Shown piece after piece: positions 1 to 14,200 of a DNA stretch of 64,000 nt. A program made the translations under genes and the position numbers. The first letter of the stretch is position 1, and each line of letters opens with the position of its first letter. The stretch comes from Anisus vortex (lineage: Eukaryota > Mollusca > Gastropoda > Planorbidae). The notes beneath the pieces were generated by a model. It was given only the letters and a program-made list of their open reading frames with translations. It made no database searches and had not been told where the DNA came from. The DNA lies in the NCBI GenBank assembly GCA_949126835.1, contig OX421492.1:43054998-43118997 (forward strand), given 5' to 3'.

Positions 1-165
1 CTATATTTCTATCCACCCATCCATCTTTCCATCCTCTCCTCCCATTGTCCATCTATCCATCTATCCACCCTCAATCAATCCATCCATCTTTCCCTCCCTC
101 TCTCTCTCGCTCTCAATCCATTCACCCTCTTTTCACCCCTCAATCTATCTGTCTATCTATCTATG
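1..165. repeat. CATC/CTAT-rich microsatellite
   Basis: Degenerate tetranucleotide repeat of catc, ctat and tccc units. The open frame across it (45-230) is low complexity and not considered coding. From here to 2251 I see no gene. The only other structures are a GA microsatellite and a poly-G tract. Confidence 0.8.
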
Positions 166-1125
166 TCTATTTCTTGTCTCCCACTTGTTCGTACACACGC
201 TCACAAAAATGCACGCACATAATAATATAATTGCAATACTGTATTATATTATTATTATTATTATATAACTACATGAATAAATAATCCATGAGAAGGAAAA
301 AGAACATCATCATGTAGCAATGCGATCAGATTGCTTGGGAATGAATTTAGCCCTTCATAACATCTAACATCCGTCAATTATAATAAATAGTGTAGGCCTA
401 ATAATACCATTTTCAACCAAAACCAAACACAAATAAATGGATTTACTTGTGCAATTTATTTAAAAAAATAAAAAATGCAGTGCAGTATGAACATGTAAGG
501 CCCATCACCCATAATATGCTAAGCGTTGGTGAAATGTGTATTATTACTTCCCTTCAAATCGCCTTGCCGTTCGTTGTTTCATTTTTATTTATGCATCGCC
601 CCCTTGCAAACGTCAACAACACCCCTCCCACTAATATTTTTTTTCTAAAACCGAGGATTAAAAAAATATGCAGGCCTATTCATTTTTTTTTTTTAGAAAT
701 TATGTTCAAAGATTTTTATTGCTACCACTTTCATACGAGTCCCAATTTTTAGAGCAGGCATTTCGCCTTATGCGTCCAATTTAGCGGTGGGTAAGTATTG
801 CACGAGAGCGGGAGTCAATTTCCCGCATGGGGCGTTCTTTTATCTGAAAGCAACATTGTGCATTCTTATGAAACCTTCAACTTTATAGGGCGAATTATAA
901 TTATAATGCGCATAGTGCTTCATACACGGTAAACAACAAGCAGCACTTGTTGTAAATTATGGCATCCTCTTCCTTGTTTTATCTACCCCCCCCCCTCATT
1001 TCACGTTTACATACACACACCACCATCAATCTGGGGTCCATGGGGAAATTATTAATTGCAGTAACCAGTTGACAATTAAATGAAAATAGTGACTATATTA
1101 TTCCCTAGGCTAAATGCCTTATTAG

Positions 1126-1151
1126 ACAGAGAGAGAATGAGAAAGAGAGAA

Positions 1152-1191
<40 letters not shown>

Positions 1192-1280
1192 GAAAGAGAT
1201 AAAAAGAAAGAGAGAATGTATGAATTTATAATGATGAAGAAAGTGTTTGGCTAGAGAGAAAAAGGGGGGGGGGGGGGGAG
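1126..1280. repeat. GA microsatellite followed by poly-G tract
   Basis: A run of ga dinucleotides at about 1126-1190, then purine-rich sequence, then about 15 consecutive G at 1264-1278. This is a simple repeat with no coding potential. Confidence 0.85.
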
Positions 1281-2251
1281 AATCGAAAAAGTGTGTGAAG
1301 GGGAAAGGTTAGACCTAAACAAATATATTTTTTATTTATATTTATTTTTTAGGTGTGTGGCTCGATAGGCCTTTACAGAGAACATAAACATTATGGAAAC
1401 GTGTCTAGGCTATAGGCCTACAGATACTAATTGTGTCAAAGACATATAGTGTGGGTGGGGTGTGTTAGTGGATAAGTTGTCAACCAAAAATGACACGCAA
1501 TTCGTCACAAAAACCTTGCATTCTTTTCGAAATATCAGACCTACTACCAGATGGCCCTCCCTTTTTATTAACCATGGAATAAAAAATATCAGAGCACCTT
1601 TACATTCTGAGTAGTAAATCGATATTTTTTTAAATATCTAGATTGAGTTTATATTTTGTTATCGAACTCATTTCAAAGACTCCCAAATGCCCCAAGTTTT
1701 TCCTGGCACACGACGCAGTCTAGACACCTAAGGCCAATCTCTTGATGATTTTGTTTTACTGACACATGGCAGTAATAGACACCTGCCTTTTCTGTCTTAC
1801 ATTTGCGCATGCGTCAACTTTATTTATTTGCTGCAATGTGCCAGATTGATTTATGCAACATTGAAGACTTTTAATACATTTTAAATTGACTTTTTCATGT
1901 TATTTATGTATAAATTTTACAACAACTGTTCGATGATTAGCTCAAACCATCATTATCGTGTCTATAAAGATTTGCTAACTTCTTTTTAAAGAAAAGAAGT
2001 ATAAGGCATAGGCCTACTATTAATAAAATACGATCATTCTGCTATTATGATGATTGAATAAACTTAAAATATGTTATGTGTAGACTCAGTAAAATTAATT
2101 TAAAGAAAATAAAAGTGCATGTTTTTCAATATTTACAAACACTCAAATATGTTTAATGTAAATCTTCCTAGACATATACTTTTGGTTATAACACAGCATA
2201 TTGACAAAGCCTGGTAACTACTAATAATAGCCTTGGCAGGACACTGACAAA

Positions 2252-5200
2252 ATGGCCACCATCCGGCGGACTGACATAATACAAAAGAAATATTCAAAGG
2301 GTAGGCCTGCAAAAACAAAGCGCGAAATTTCACATAAACGCCAAGAGGCTTATAAATGGCGAGATGCACGGCGTGTATATTTAGCTAGTTCTTTTGATAG
2401 GTGGAGAAAATTAAGATGTACATTAAAAATGAAAGATTCTAGTCTGGCATGGCATTTGATGGAGGCTCACGAAAAAAGCCCATGTACTCTTTGCCGGTAA
2501 GCTTTAATCCCTTTTTAAAATTCTTAATGAAAGTAAAATGTCTGTAAAGTTAATTTTTATAGTTTACAATTTATTCAATTGATCCCTTATATTGAAATGT
2601 TAGTAGATTAAATTTTTGACGTCGACGTGTCAATAATACTTTTAAAGCCCTGTCGGCAGATGTTTGACCTACTTAGTTTATTTTGTCACGCCAAAAATAG
2701 CATGTCTGACTCGCGACTTGTCTGGTTCATTTATTTATAGTTTTAGTTCTCCCCCATTTCTATTTAATTGCTGCTTGTACTAAGAGTTTTGAGTTTTGCA
2801 ATAGTAGTTTAAACCAATCTGTAGCAAATATGTAGATTATAATTTATATTACTCTATTGAATCATTCTTTAAAAAAACAAACAGTCATTTTGCGCAAGCG
2901 AAACCATTCATCATTCATACTCACATTACATCATCATCAATTTATTTACGTAATGTGTAATAGTAATTGTAGTTATGGTCACCATATGCAAACCTAATGA
3001 TGATGACTTATGACCACAGACTAAGTCTTGGAATTAGAAGTTTTATTATTAAATTGTTGCTTGTACTTGTACCAAGAGTTTTTCAATAGATAGGCCTATA
3101 CTGGCCTCCTCCTATAGTCTATAGTTATAGTCATTATAGACTATAGGCTTTAGAACTAAAACAAAATCTGGGCTAATTGATTATAACGGATAATAGCTTT
3201 CAATTTTTCAATAGTGATAATAAACTTACCGATTATTGTTGACCATAATATTAAGAAGCATTTCAGGCCTATATGGTAACTTGTAAAAAAATGTATTGAA
3301 AGGTTTCACGTAGCACAAATCAAAAGAGTATGTATTTAATAGTGCCGTTAATAATAAAACACAGACACTGTGTCTAGCCAAATTGTTCAGGGTCACAGGG
3401 AAGGGCTAGTTTGCATCTTTCCATTATGTACATCAAATTCATCAAAGAGCAGCGCACATCTAAAAGATGAGCTGACAAGTAAAAAGATTAATATTAGTTG
3501 TAACTGTAACTTAACAATTGGTTTGATGTTGTTTTTATCGCAAGCCATAAAGTCTAGTTGGTATTTGAAAACACAAGAAACAATTATCTAAGACGAAATA
3601 GTGTTAGCAAGGCGTTTCAGGAATTGTTTTGTGCGAATCCAACATTATTTATTAAAAATATTTCTATTAGAACCAAAAAAGGGTTTTCTACTTGAAGTAA
3701 TGATTACCTTCCAACTTCCAACCAACAAACCGAAATCAAAACCGATTTTCAGTTTCAAAACCGGAAACCGATTTTTGTTTTTTAACATCCCTAAGCCTAG
3801 TCTTAACAACAAATCTAGACTCTTAAGAGTAAGACAAACTTTTAATTGCAAGACTCTTAGTTTAGTCGGTCGTCATAGGTCATCATCATTAGGCCTACAT
3901 ATGGCATGATGATTATATAAACTATTGCTATTATGATATTATGCATCACATAAATTGATGTAAATGTAAGTATGAATGGTTATGCCCCAAGCCCAAAATG
4001 TTTTTTTAAAAGAATGATTCAATCGGGTAATGGTAATGAAATGTGAATTTGAATAGCCCTAACCCTTGAGCCTTGAATTTGAATATTTGCTACAAATTCA
4101 ATTGGTTTAAACTTTAAAATTAAACTACTAACTACTAGCCTATACTATCTAAAGAATTTCATGATAAAGAGTACAAAATCATATTGTATTCACACAAGTC
4201 AACCCCTTGAATGCCCTACAAACACTAATTAAGTTTAAAATATTTTTCAAATATACCTACAAAACTATGCACATTTTGCTTTTCCAGGAGGGGGGGGGGG
4301 CAAAATCCGGTTTTATAGAACCAAAAACTGGTTTTAGAGAAAAAAACGGTTTTAACATCCCTAGTTAAGACTATGCTTTTTAATTTATTATAATAAAATT
4401 ACTTACTACTATAGACTATAGGCCATACACCTAAGACTTGAACTCAAAGACTTAGATTTGATTTGAACAATATTATATCCTACTAAGTAATTTTCTATTA
4501 GTCTAAGTAAAGTTTAAATTTCTAGTCTTGACTATGAAAATATGATCAATGAATCATGGTATTTTACTATAACAAAACTTTGGCCGTTAAAGTTAAAAAA
4601 ACAACATAAATTTTCAGTTTTTTAGGAAGTTAGGTCTCTACTAAGCATTTACATGTGGGGACAGCTTGGCTTACAGTGATTGTTTGAGTTTGTTTGATTG
4701 GAAAAAATAAAATATTTGAAAAGAATAGTCTTGTTGGATTCACTCAAAACTATAAAACAACTCATTCAATGCCTGGCAAACACTACTTAGTCTTAGCTAA
4801 GCCTATGGATGTTTGTTTTTTTAAAAATCCTATCGCTTGTGAGATCAGCACAATAAAACAACACAATTGTGTACTTATTTGCGCAAGTCTCTAGGTCTTT
4901 TTTTTTTAAGGTGCAAAAACTGGATTTTTCCACTGATGCTGAACATTCCCAACAGATAGATAGACGTGCATAGCTGCCGATCCTCCCGTTTATTCCTAGA
5001 TTCTCCAGTATTATATATTTTCACCAGGAAATAACTTTATTACATAGCTGCCAACCCTCCCGTTTATTCCCAGATTCTCCAGTTTTTTTTATTTTCACCA
5101 GGAAAAAACTTTATTACATAGCTGCCAACCCTCTCGTTTATTCCCAGATTCTCCAGTTTTTTATATTCTCACCAGGATCCCGGAACTAATACAAAAATCC

Positions 5201-8200
5201 AGGAAAATCGATTTTCTGCATATTCATATTTCTAAATTAGGCCCATGGGTGACATGGGGGCCACTTTTATGGATTATCCCGGAAATCCGGATTCGCGAGG
5301 CTATATATTTTTCGGCTCCGGATTCGCAAGATTTAATTTACTTTCGTTCCGGATTCGTGGATTAACAAAAAAAAATGTATGGTTCCGAAATCGTGGTACG
5401 AAACCCGGTTCGGTAAGAATCTCTAGGCCTATAAATAGACTTACTTAATAAGTTAACTTAGACCTAGTAGGCCTACTGTAAAACATAGGCCTACCTAGAC
5501 AGGCCTACAGTATTAGTATTGGCCTATAAGCTTAGTTTAGTGAAATGTGTCACGCTTTGTGGTCGGATATTTTCGTTTTTTTTTTTAAATTCACAAAAAT
5601 GGACGGAAAATAATGTAGGCTACCTAAATTTTCCAGCCGCCTAGATTTTTATCGTCATATTGGTAATTGGTAATTCCCGACTCGGCGACCGTTTCACAAC
5701 TCCATGTAGGCTAATAGGCTAGGCCTAACAATATAATATGACAGGTTATTGTCTTTTGAATGGAAAGGTTAAAACTGTTTCTTTTTCCTCCATTAAAAAT
5801 GCATTTTTCATCAGCCCGCTAAAATAAAGGCGACGAAATATGAATACATTAATCTATTGGAGCAATGTCACAGTTAGGCCTACTGTTTAATATCTAGGTC
5901 CTACAGTGCCGTAATATTTATTAGGTCTAATGAATGGAGTAAAACAGTCGGTGTAGTGCGTAGAACTAGTAACTGCAGGACTGCATTAAATTGTAAGGCG
6001 GCTCGACAAACTCTTATCAACTGTCCTGAATTACGGCCATCGTATTTGTAAAGAATATATTTTTTATTTTGCTCGGAACGGTTTCAGACTTAAGTAAAAA
6101 AAAGAAACAGCTAGATTTAGTTTCATACAAGTCTGCAAAATAAGCTTAGGCCTAGTCCTATACGAAATCTGGTGTTGGTGGAAATCTCCTTTTTTTTCTC
6201 ACAAAATAGATTCTAGAAGTCTTTAAACATTTTTTTTATGCCAGCGCATATTTTTTTTCTAACAATATAATATCAGACATAATAAAAAAGAAAACAAGAA
6301 AATAAAAAAAAATGTTGATTTAAAATTAATTTCCAAACAAAATTGTAAATTCTTTGTTTCGAGCATTTGCAAATTTCCTCATTTTCATAACAAAATAAAA
6401 ATATGTCATATCACTGAACTATATAAAAATGTGTATTAATTCTTACGTTTTTATTTTTTTCCGCCATTCATATTACAATTACAGTATATAAGATTGACTT
6501 GTATAAGGGGCAAGGGTGTTTACTCTCAGCAGCAATCTTTACAATTACGGTATATAAGATTGACTTGTTTAAGGGGCAAAACGGCCCATTGGAAAAACAG
6601 TTAGGCTAGCCTACTTAAAAAATATAATTATGTGTTTCCCCAAATTATAAGCTTTAATAAAACATATAGGTTTATATGCCTATATCTAATGTAAAAATAT
6701 ATCATAAAAGAAAACAAAATAAAAGCAGAATCCTCTTCATCATTGTATATATTAAAAAGTATTCAGTGACTTTTGCATATGTCTGTCAACCTAGTAGAAT
6801 CCTCTTCATCATTATATATATTGAAATATTGTTCAGTGACTTTTGAATATGTATGGCGTAGGCTGGGATTGGTTGAGTTGTCAAAAAAAAATTTAATTAA
6901 TTTATTTATTTTTAATTATAGTTTTTAAATGTATGTTTATGAAGGTAAATTTATGTTTAACTGAACTGGTACAGACCAATATCTTTAAAAAAATCTGATA
7001 AAAAATTTATTTCCTGTGGTCTGAAAATAATTGAATTTGACTTTTAAAATGCATGAGATAGCACCATTTTAAATCCAGCTCCAAAAAAAAACATTCCGGC
7101 GGGGGGGGCATGCTTCGCGAAAAAAATCCAGTTTTTCTCATCAGGAAAGTTGGCACCTATGGACGTGTCTGGGATTTAATTTTATTATATAAATATTCTA
7201 TTCATTTGTGCCACATGTAACATCAACTGATCTTCTCTATATTATTATAATTCAGTTTGTGATTCGTCTCAATCAAAATAAAAGAATTTAGAAATTTTCA
7301 AAGTTTGGCAACATTTTAATTGAATTTTAGGGCTCAATCCTATAATTTTAAAGCTAGTGCCCCCCCCCCTCCCCCTCTCCCAATCAAATCAGCCTATCTC
7401 TAGTGCATGTGTTTTTTATTTTGTGTGTGTGTGTGATTTTAGCCACCATGGCCTGTTTAGTGGCAAAGGCGGCATTTTCTAACAATTGGTCAGTCACTTG
7501 CCTAACAAACAGTTCCATTATTTTCAGCCCATACATATATACTAACAAAACGAACACAAATTAGACACATCAAAATATGATTACAAACATCTTTTATTAA
7601 CTTTAAACCATGTTCATTTGTTTAAAATGTAAGTTGAAAATGTCGCATTTTAAGGTTTTTACAGAATTGGCATAAAAAAATAGATCAATGGTCTTTTCTA
7701 GTATTTGGGTTTGTCTACCCACACCTTGTATATTGTACAAGCTACATTGCCCGGCGTTGCCCGGGGGGGGGGGGGGGACTGGACTGAATAAGGTGTAAAT
7801 AAAAATTGTCGAAAAAAAAGGTATAGTCTAACTGGAGAATCGAACCCGGGTCTCCCGCAGTAGCAGTCCGCTACATTAACCACTGAGCTTGCCAAGACAC
7901 ATGTCCGATGTGAAAAATTATTAGACAGTATAAAGGCCTAGGCCTAAATAGGTTAGTGACACAAACTCACGTGACTTCAAATTGACCAATGGGGATCCTT
8001 ATGCGGACAAACACTCTCTTTTTATATATATATATAGATTTTCATCTGCAGACTTTTAAAGTCTACCAACATTAAAGTTAGAATTTTGACAGTTCCTCTT
8101 ACAAAATTTGGTCTACCAATAGTTGGGTAATAATGTAATTCACCATCTGTTGGTTATCTACCAACTATTAATGGTCCAGATTATTATAATTATAATGCTA

Positions 8201-11200
8201 ATATATATATTTGGTCTACCAAAGTTGTGTATTTTGTTACCAATAGATCATTTAAATTTATAGATTTTTATCTATTGTCTTTGTCAAGGTAATAATACGA
8301 TACTGTAAAGAACCACCCACACACATGTAAGGTGCATTTATTTCTCTGAAACAGAATGTAGCTATTAACTATAGTTGTTTACTGTATGAACAGCAGCAAA
8401 GCATATTTATTAGCTGTTATCATGGGGAAACCCATTAAGTAAGTGGGGAGAAGGATGATTCTGTTCAGTTGTTAGTAGAGTTGTTGTACAAGTTTGATTG
8501 GAATATTAGGTGCTAGTAATAAAGGCTTTTAGTGAAAGTTTTTGTCTGTGGAATTGTGCACAAATTATTGTTTAAATTTCATCTTATATTTCTTAACTAT
8601 ATATATATATATACATATATTGGTATAAAATTTGAAAGTAATAAAAGTAGGTACTCAAACTAATTTTAATTTTTCAAGCTATTGAGCTTTTTTTATGTTT
8701 AATAGAAAGACAAAATGATTCTAAGAACTTTTATACTAATTTTATGAATGTATGTTAATTTTTAAGAATGTTATCAAATTTTGAAATTTTACAACTGGGT
8801 TACCTTTAGCCACCTCACAAAGTCTTATTTTTAGAAGTCATTATCTCAAAAAGTATATTGGCTATAGCTAAGTTACCGTATATACTCGCGTATAAGTTGC
8901 ACCAGTGTATAAGTCGCACCCTTAGTTTAAGATTTTTTTCTTTATACATTGTCATTGCGCATAGGTGGCACTCCGACTTCCCGGGTTACACTGCCTTTTA
9001 ATATCTCAAAAGTGCATACCTTTTAAACATAAAAGTTACTAAATATTCACCCTAATTTGGAAACTTTCCTTAACAAATTGTTTTAATCGTGCACAAGGCA
9101 AACATAATCAAATAAAGGCATATCCTAATAATTCTACATAACTCCAATCAACTATAGGGGTTATGTAGGAAACTTTATGACAGAGTAGTGATGTTTTTCG
9201 AACTTTTCAAAAACAGTGTCGGGTGTATAAGTCGCACCCCTATTTTTTTTCGAAATTTTCTGTGAAAAAAGTGCGACTTATACGCGAGTATATACGGTAC
9301 TTTGTTTACAAACACAAAAGTTTGCAGAGAAGAGACTCAATTTTTTTCGTGAATGTGGCGCATTTGAAAAATATAAAAGTATCGATGTAAAAATCATTTT
9401 TCATACTTTTTACAGTTTTTTTTTCAAGGGAGACAAAAAACTCAAATCTGACCTATTTTTAAAAAATCACTCAAAATTACCTAATTTTAGTAGAAGCTTA
9501 TTTTATATATCAAATTGAAGGGAATTCAATGCTCTATGAAGACCTACTAAATTGGCACTGTTTCAAATTATCAAAATTTAATTATTTTAATTGAAACAAA
9601 GTGTTCTAGCAAATTTTTTGTGTGTTTTATAGCCATTTATAAATATTTGCGAAAATTTAACGAAGCTTTGTAAATGTAACAATATTTAAAGAATCACATT
9701 TTTTATTTCACTATTGATATTTCGTTAACATATTAATTGTTCAGTAGTTTATGGGGATATTGTGCATTATTTGAGAATTAGCCCCGTTCGTTCATTATTG
9801 CACTTCGCCCACCCCCGCACTTTATACTAGTTGTGTTCGCTGTCCACCTATCTTTCCTACTTTTCACTATTTACCAGACCCATTACGCTACTAGTAATAA
9901 TAAATTTTTAGCTCATACACTTTTATTTTAATTATACATTAACAATTATGAAACAGATCTCTTATATAGATCTAATTTTAACTTTCATCTATTAGTAGTT
10001 TACAAAAATATATTTGTTTTTATATCTGAACAAACCGTCTTTTCCACCTCTTGCCGTGCAGGTTTCGCCCCCTTCCCCGCACACACATATAAAGTGATAC
10101 GATTCTACCCTATGTTCCCCTCCCCAACCCTACTATTTTGTTATAATTTGGTCCAGATCAGAATACAGATTCTATGGTATATGCATATAGGCCACGAAGT
10201 TGGCAACGCAGTATAATCTATGATTTTAATGGCAGGCTGTTGATGAATGAATGAGTATAAACGCATGACAATTTATAAATGAAATGTATTTATATATTAC
10301 TTTATTACTTTATTGACTCCCTTCCCTCCCACATTTCAACTACTGTCAATTTTGTCAACCCAGTTTTCTGTATTTAGTTGACATAATTAATGGACGACCC
10401 CCTATGTAGGCTATTTGATTATGACCTATTGTCATTAGACTTATTCCTAGGCAATACATAGAAATTCACAAACATAATAAATATATATAATATCTGCCAA
10501 TAAACGTATAACGAATCAAGGATTTACAATAAACTTTTATATTCAGGCTAGATCTGATAATCTTATTAGAATTATTATTATTAGGCCTACGCATGACAAA
10601 CCATTATTCAATAATTTCTAAATGTTTAAGAATGTCTTAGCCCTACCGATGAATTATTAAATATATGCCATGGTAGAAATATTCTTCAAGCGCAAATATA
10701 ATAATAGTATTGTATTATTCTAAAGATTTAAATATGTCTTTTATTACCCACATTAGACTTGTTGGAGTAGGCCTCACAGCTATTGCATTTTGTATGCCTT
10801 ATGTGGTATTAGTGTAGGCTAGACAATATTTTTGTACATTTATGTGCTTAAAACAGCACGCTTTCACAAAAACTAAATATAATACTATCTGGTTCAATTT
10901 AAATGCTCTTATATGTGTGTAAAACTACTTAATTTTATACTTAATTTGTTAAATTCATAATACTTTCCATAGCTTTTCTAGTCCACCAAAGGTCAAATTT
11001 ACTATTGTTTACATTGACAACAGATGGAAGATCCAGTTTGCATTTAAAATTACATATTATAATATTATTTCCTGGAAATAAAAAGTATCAATTCTATATC
11101 TTTAGCATATCTACTTTAAAATAAATGTAATTTTAGTTTATTTTATGACAAGAAAAAAATTATCCTTATCCTTAAACTTAATACGGGTTTGGAGACTCGA

Positions 11201-14200
11201 GAACAAGTGATTTAAGGTGGTAAATCTAAAACAATTTATTAAAATATAATAAATAACATAATATATACATAATACATACTTTTTTTTACATATAATTCAT
11301 TGTATAATATTAATCTATGATATTGAATAGTTTTACTTAACTACTAAAGTGATAAAATCCGAAACGATGCCTTTATTGGTAAAGACCCTACACATAGCGG
11401 AGTTCGCGGCGGGCATGTTTTTAAGGCGGTAAAATACTATTTCATAGGGTTTATCTTGCACGTTGGGCAAAGTGGGCCATAATATATAGAGTAATAATTC
11501 TTTCAGATTTTTACAGGAAAATGGACCATCCTTTCGGTGGTGTTTATAAAAAATCTTTAAAATGTTTTTTTCTTAAAAAATAAACAATTTTTCTTAGATA
11601 ATTTAAATATTAAAAATGTTTAACATAAACAATCAATTTTAAATACATATGGTGATAAAGGCCATTTATTCCTGTACAATTGAATGAAAAAATTATCTTT
11701 CTATCATGAATGGCACATTTTGCTTAGACAATTTAGTACGAGAGGTGTCGAAAACTTAATAACGCGCAAAAAACGGAAGCCAGTTTTGAGTACCTAACAG
11801 AAGCAAAATCTGTTTGAAAAGGAGCTATTGAGTTGGTTGAAGTGAAAGCAAGTTTTTGGCTAACATGACAGAAACAAACTGTTACACCATAGCTGCATAT
11901 TAAGCCATTACATGAGCACATTAAAATTACATTTCATTAATATGATGATTGCATATTCTACTTCTACACAAGACTTTTAATGTGCTATGTAGAGTAGACT
12001 ACACATGTAAGATCATATACTTAATAATGAGATAATACAAACTAAGTATGCCAAATTTGGATAATAAATATATGAAGATTTGCATAGAGGTATATCTTGT
12101 AGCCTTCACATTTTTTGTTAACTATTGAAATTGCTTTGGTGTATACAAAGAAATGCTGTAGAAAACAAATCAGTTCACTCAGAATTTTTAGATGTGTCAG
12201 TAGATGGATTATTAGTAGACAGTGTTGTTAGAGAAACTGTAGCAGTAGACATAAATTTAGCAAATGAATTGCATGTAGACAAAATGCACAAAAAGTCTGT
12301 TGATGATTTGTTGTGATACCCTGCCCAATAGTGTGATGAAAAGGCTAGCAGTGTTAAATATATGCACCTGGGTTCCTTGGGGCTAAAATTAGCTGTTAGA
12401 AATAGATGCAACTTATACTGGAGTTTTTTTAAAGATTGCCCATAAGTCCTACTTGAGTCAGTAGTTGCTATTATGATGTATTATGCCAAGCATACCAGGG
12501 GGCAATTATATTAAACAAGCTACATTGCCCGGCGTTGCCCGGGTGAAAAAAAAAACAGGACTGTCTGGGGTGCAGATAACAAATTTATAAACTACACTTA
12601 CTGAATACTTTTAAAAAAGTAAATAAATATTGTAATAGGGTAAAAAAATAGTCAAATATTTTTATTTAACAAAATCTATATTGCCTATAGATTTACAATG
12701 TCTTTTGTTTTTAAAAGTTTGAAAAATTAATTGTCGAAAAAAAAAGTATAGTCTAACTGGAGAATCAAACCCTGGTCGCCCGTATAGCAGTCCACTACGT
12801 TTATCACTGAGCTATCGCAGACACATGTCCGATGTGAAAAATTATTAGACGGTATATTGGGCTAGGCCTAGATAGGTCAGTGACACACATGTTTTCAAAT
12901 TGACCAATGGGGATCCTCGCGGGGCTTTACACTGTCTTTTTATATATATAGATTATCTCATTTTTTTTTTATTGTTCAATAATTCAGTTTTTACTCTTCT
13001 TTTTTTTTGCAACCGGATGTAATAATTAGTAATAGTATATCTATAATGAACTGATACAAATTATTTTTAATTCATAACTAAGTTGATTACATTGGCTTGG
13101 TAATCAACTAATTCAAATTAAGGAGTTTGCTATTCTATGGTCTTTGAGCCAAGGTAATAACAAAATTTAAGTAGGCTGAAGCTCATGATGACTTGACCAT
13201 AAATCAATATCCTTTGTATTGTGAATCCTATTGGACTATTGTTAAACAAACATTTTACATTTCTAATGATGATAATAATAGGCTAACCAAATTAGTTGTT
13301 ATATTATAAATGTCGGTTAAAAATTGCTAATGTGCCAATGATGTCACAATCCTAAATAGTTAATCACTGGGGTCTATTTGTGTTTGCCTTAAAACAAAAG
13401 AAAAAAAGAAGAAAATTAACATTAAATTTAGAGATTCTAAAATGCATTAACATATTAATTTGCGATCATTACAAAAAATGCCAATCTAGGCATACGCCAT
13501 GTTTTGGCATACAAAATCGTTCCAAAAGTTCAAAAGAAAAGGGTGTGTGGGGTCTGAAAACTTATTAGAATTTAGGCCTACGCAATATGATAATATCCTA
13601 GTAATAGTTATTCTACATCATCACAAATACCGCCTACGGGTGACAGTTGCAACTTAATGATTGAGTAGTGATGTTTTTCAAACTTTAAAAAAACTGTGTT
13701 GAGTGTATAGGTCTCGGCCCTAATTTTTATTAAAATTTTAGGTAAAAAAGTGCAACCCTTGTTTGATTTTATGCAGTAAATATGACTGGGCATTGTGGTG
13801 GCAATATAATCTTCTTGTATGCAGAAGGCCAGCAAGGGTTGACTCAGTTTGTTATTGCAAAGATATAAAATTTGGTGTAGAACCCCCACCTCCCCCATCT
13901 TTGTATTGATTTATATGTTTGCAATGTTAATTTAAATTATTACACTATGCAATAAAATTATTGTATTGAAAATAAAATGTAGGATTTTTTATACTTACTT
14001 TAGTATATTACACTGTATAACTCTATAATTAAATATGTTTTTTTGTTCCACAGGCAATTGAATTCAGAAAGTATACCAGGAAGGCAGAATATATCTATGA
14101 AAAATAATAAGAAAGAGTTTCTTCCTTCTTTGATAGCTTCAGTGAGACAACTGTGTCATAGATATTTTGATTTTGAAGACAGTATTGAAATCGTTGGACT

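Larger units (their letters stand above)
2497..14053 (+). other. Large repeat-filled first intron of the TFYRWK-module gene
   Basis: Donor is ccg|gtaagc and acceptor is ttccacag|gcaatt; the Arg codon is split 2+1 across the junction. The intron contains MITE fragments, a 74-bp tandem repeat, two Helitron-like copies and an inverted-repeat MITE, listed separately. I see no further exon. The short open frames here (for example 3601-3909 and 12125-12316) have no recognisable motif or splice context. Confidence 0.6.

Noticed and set aside
45..230. 61-residue frame at the window start
   Set aside because: It is a translation of the CATC/CTAT microsatellite.
7830..7905. Functional tRNA gene on the minus strand
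   Set aside because: Only the A-box and B-box are tRNA-like. No full cloverleaf with a paired acceptor stem is evident, and it is embedded in a repeated element.
12125..12316. 63-residue frame as a small gene
   Set aside because: No recognised motif, no splice or start context, and it lies in a repeat-rich intron.
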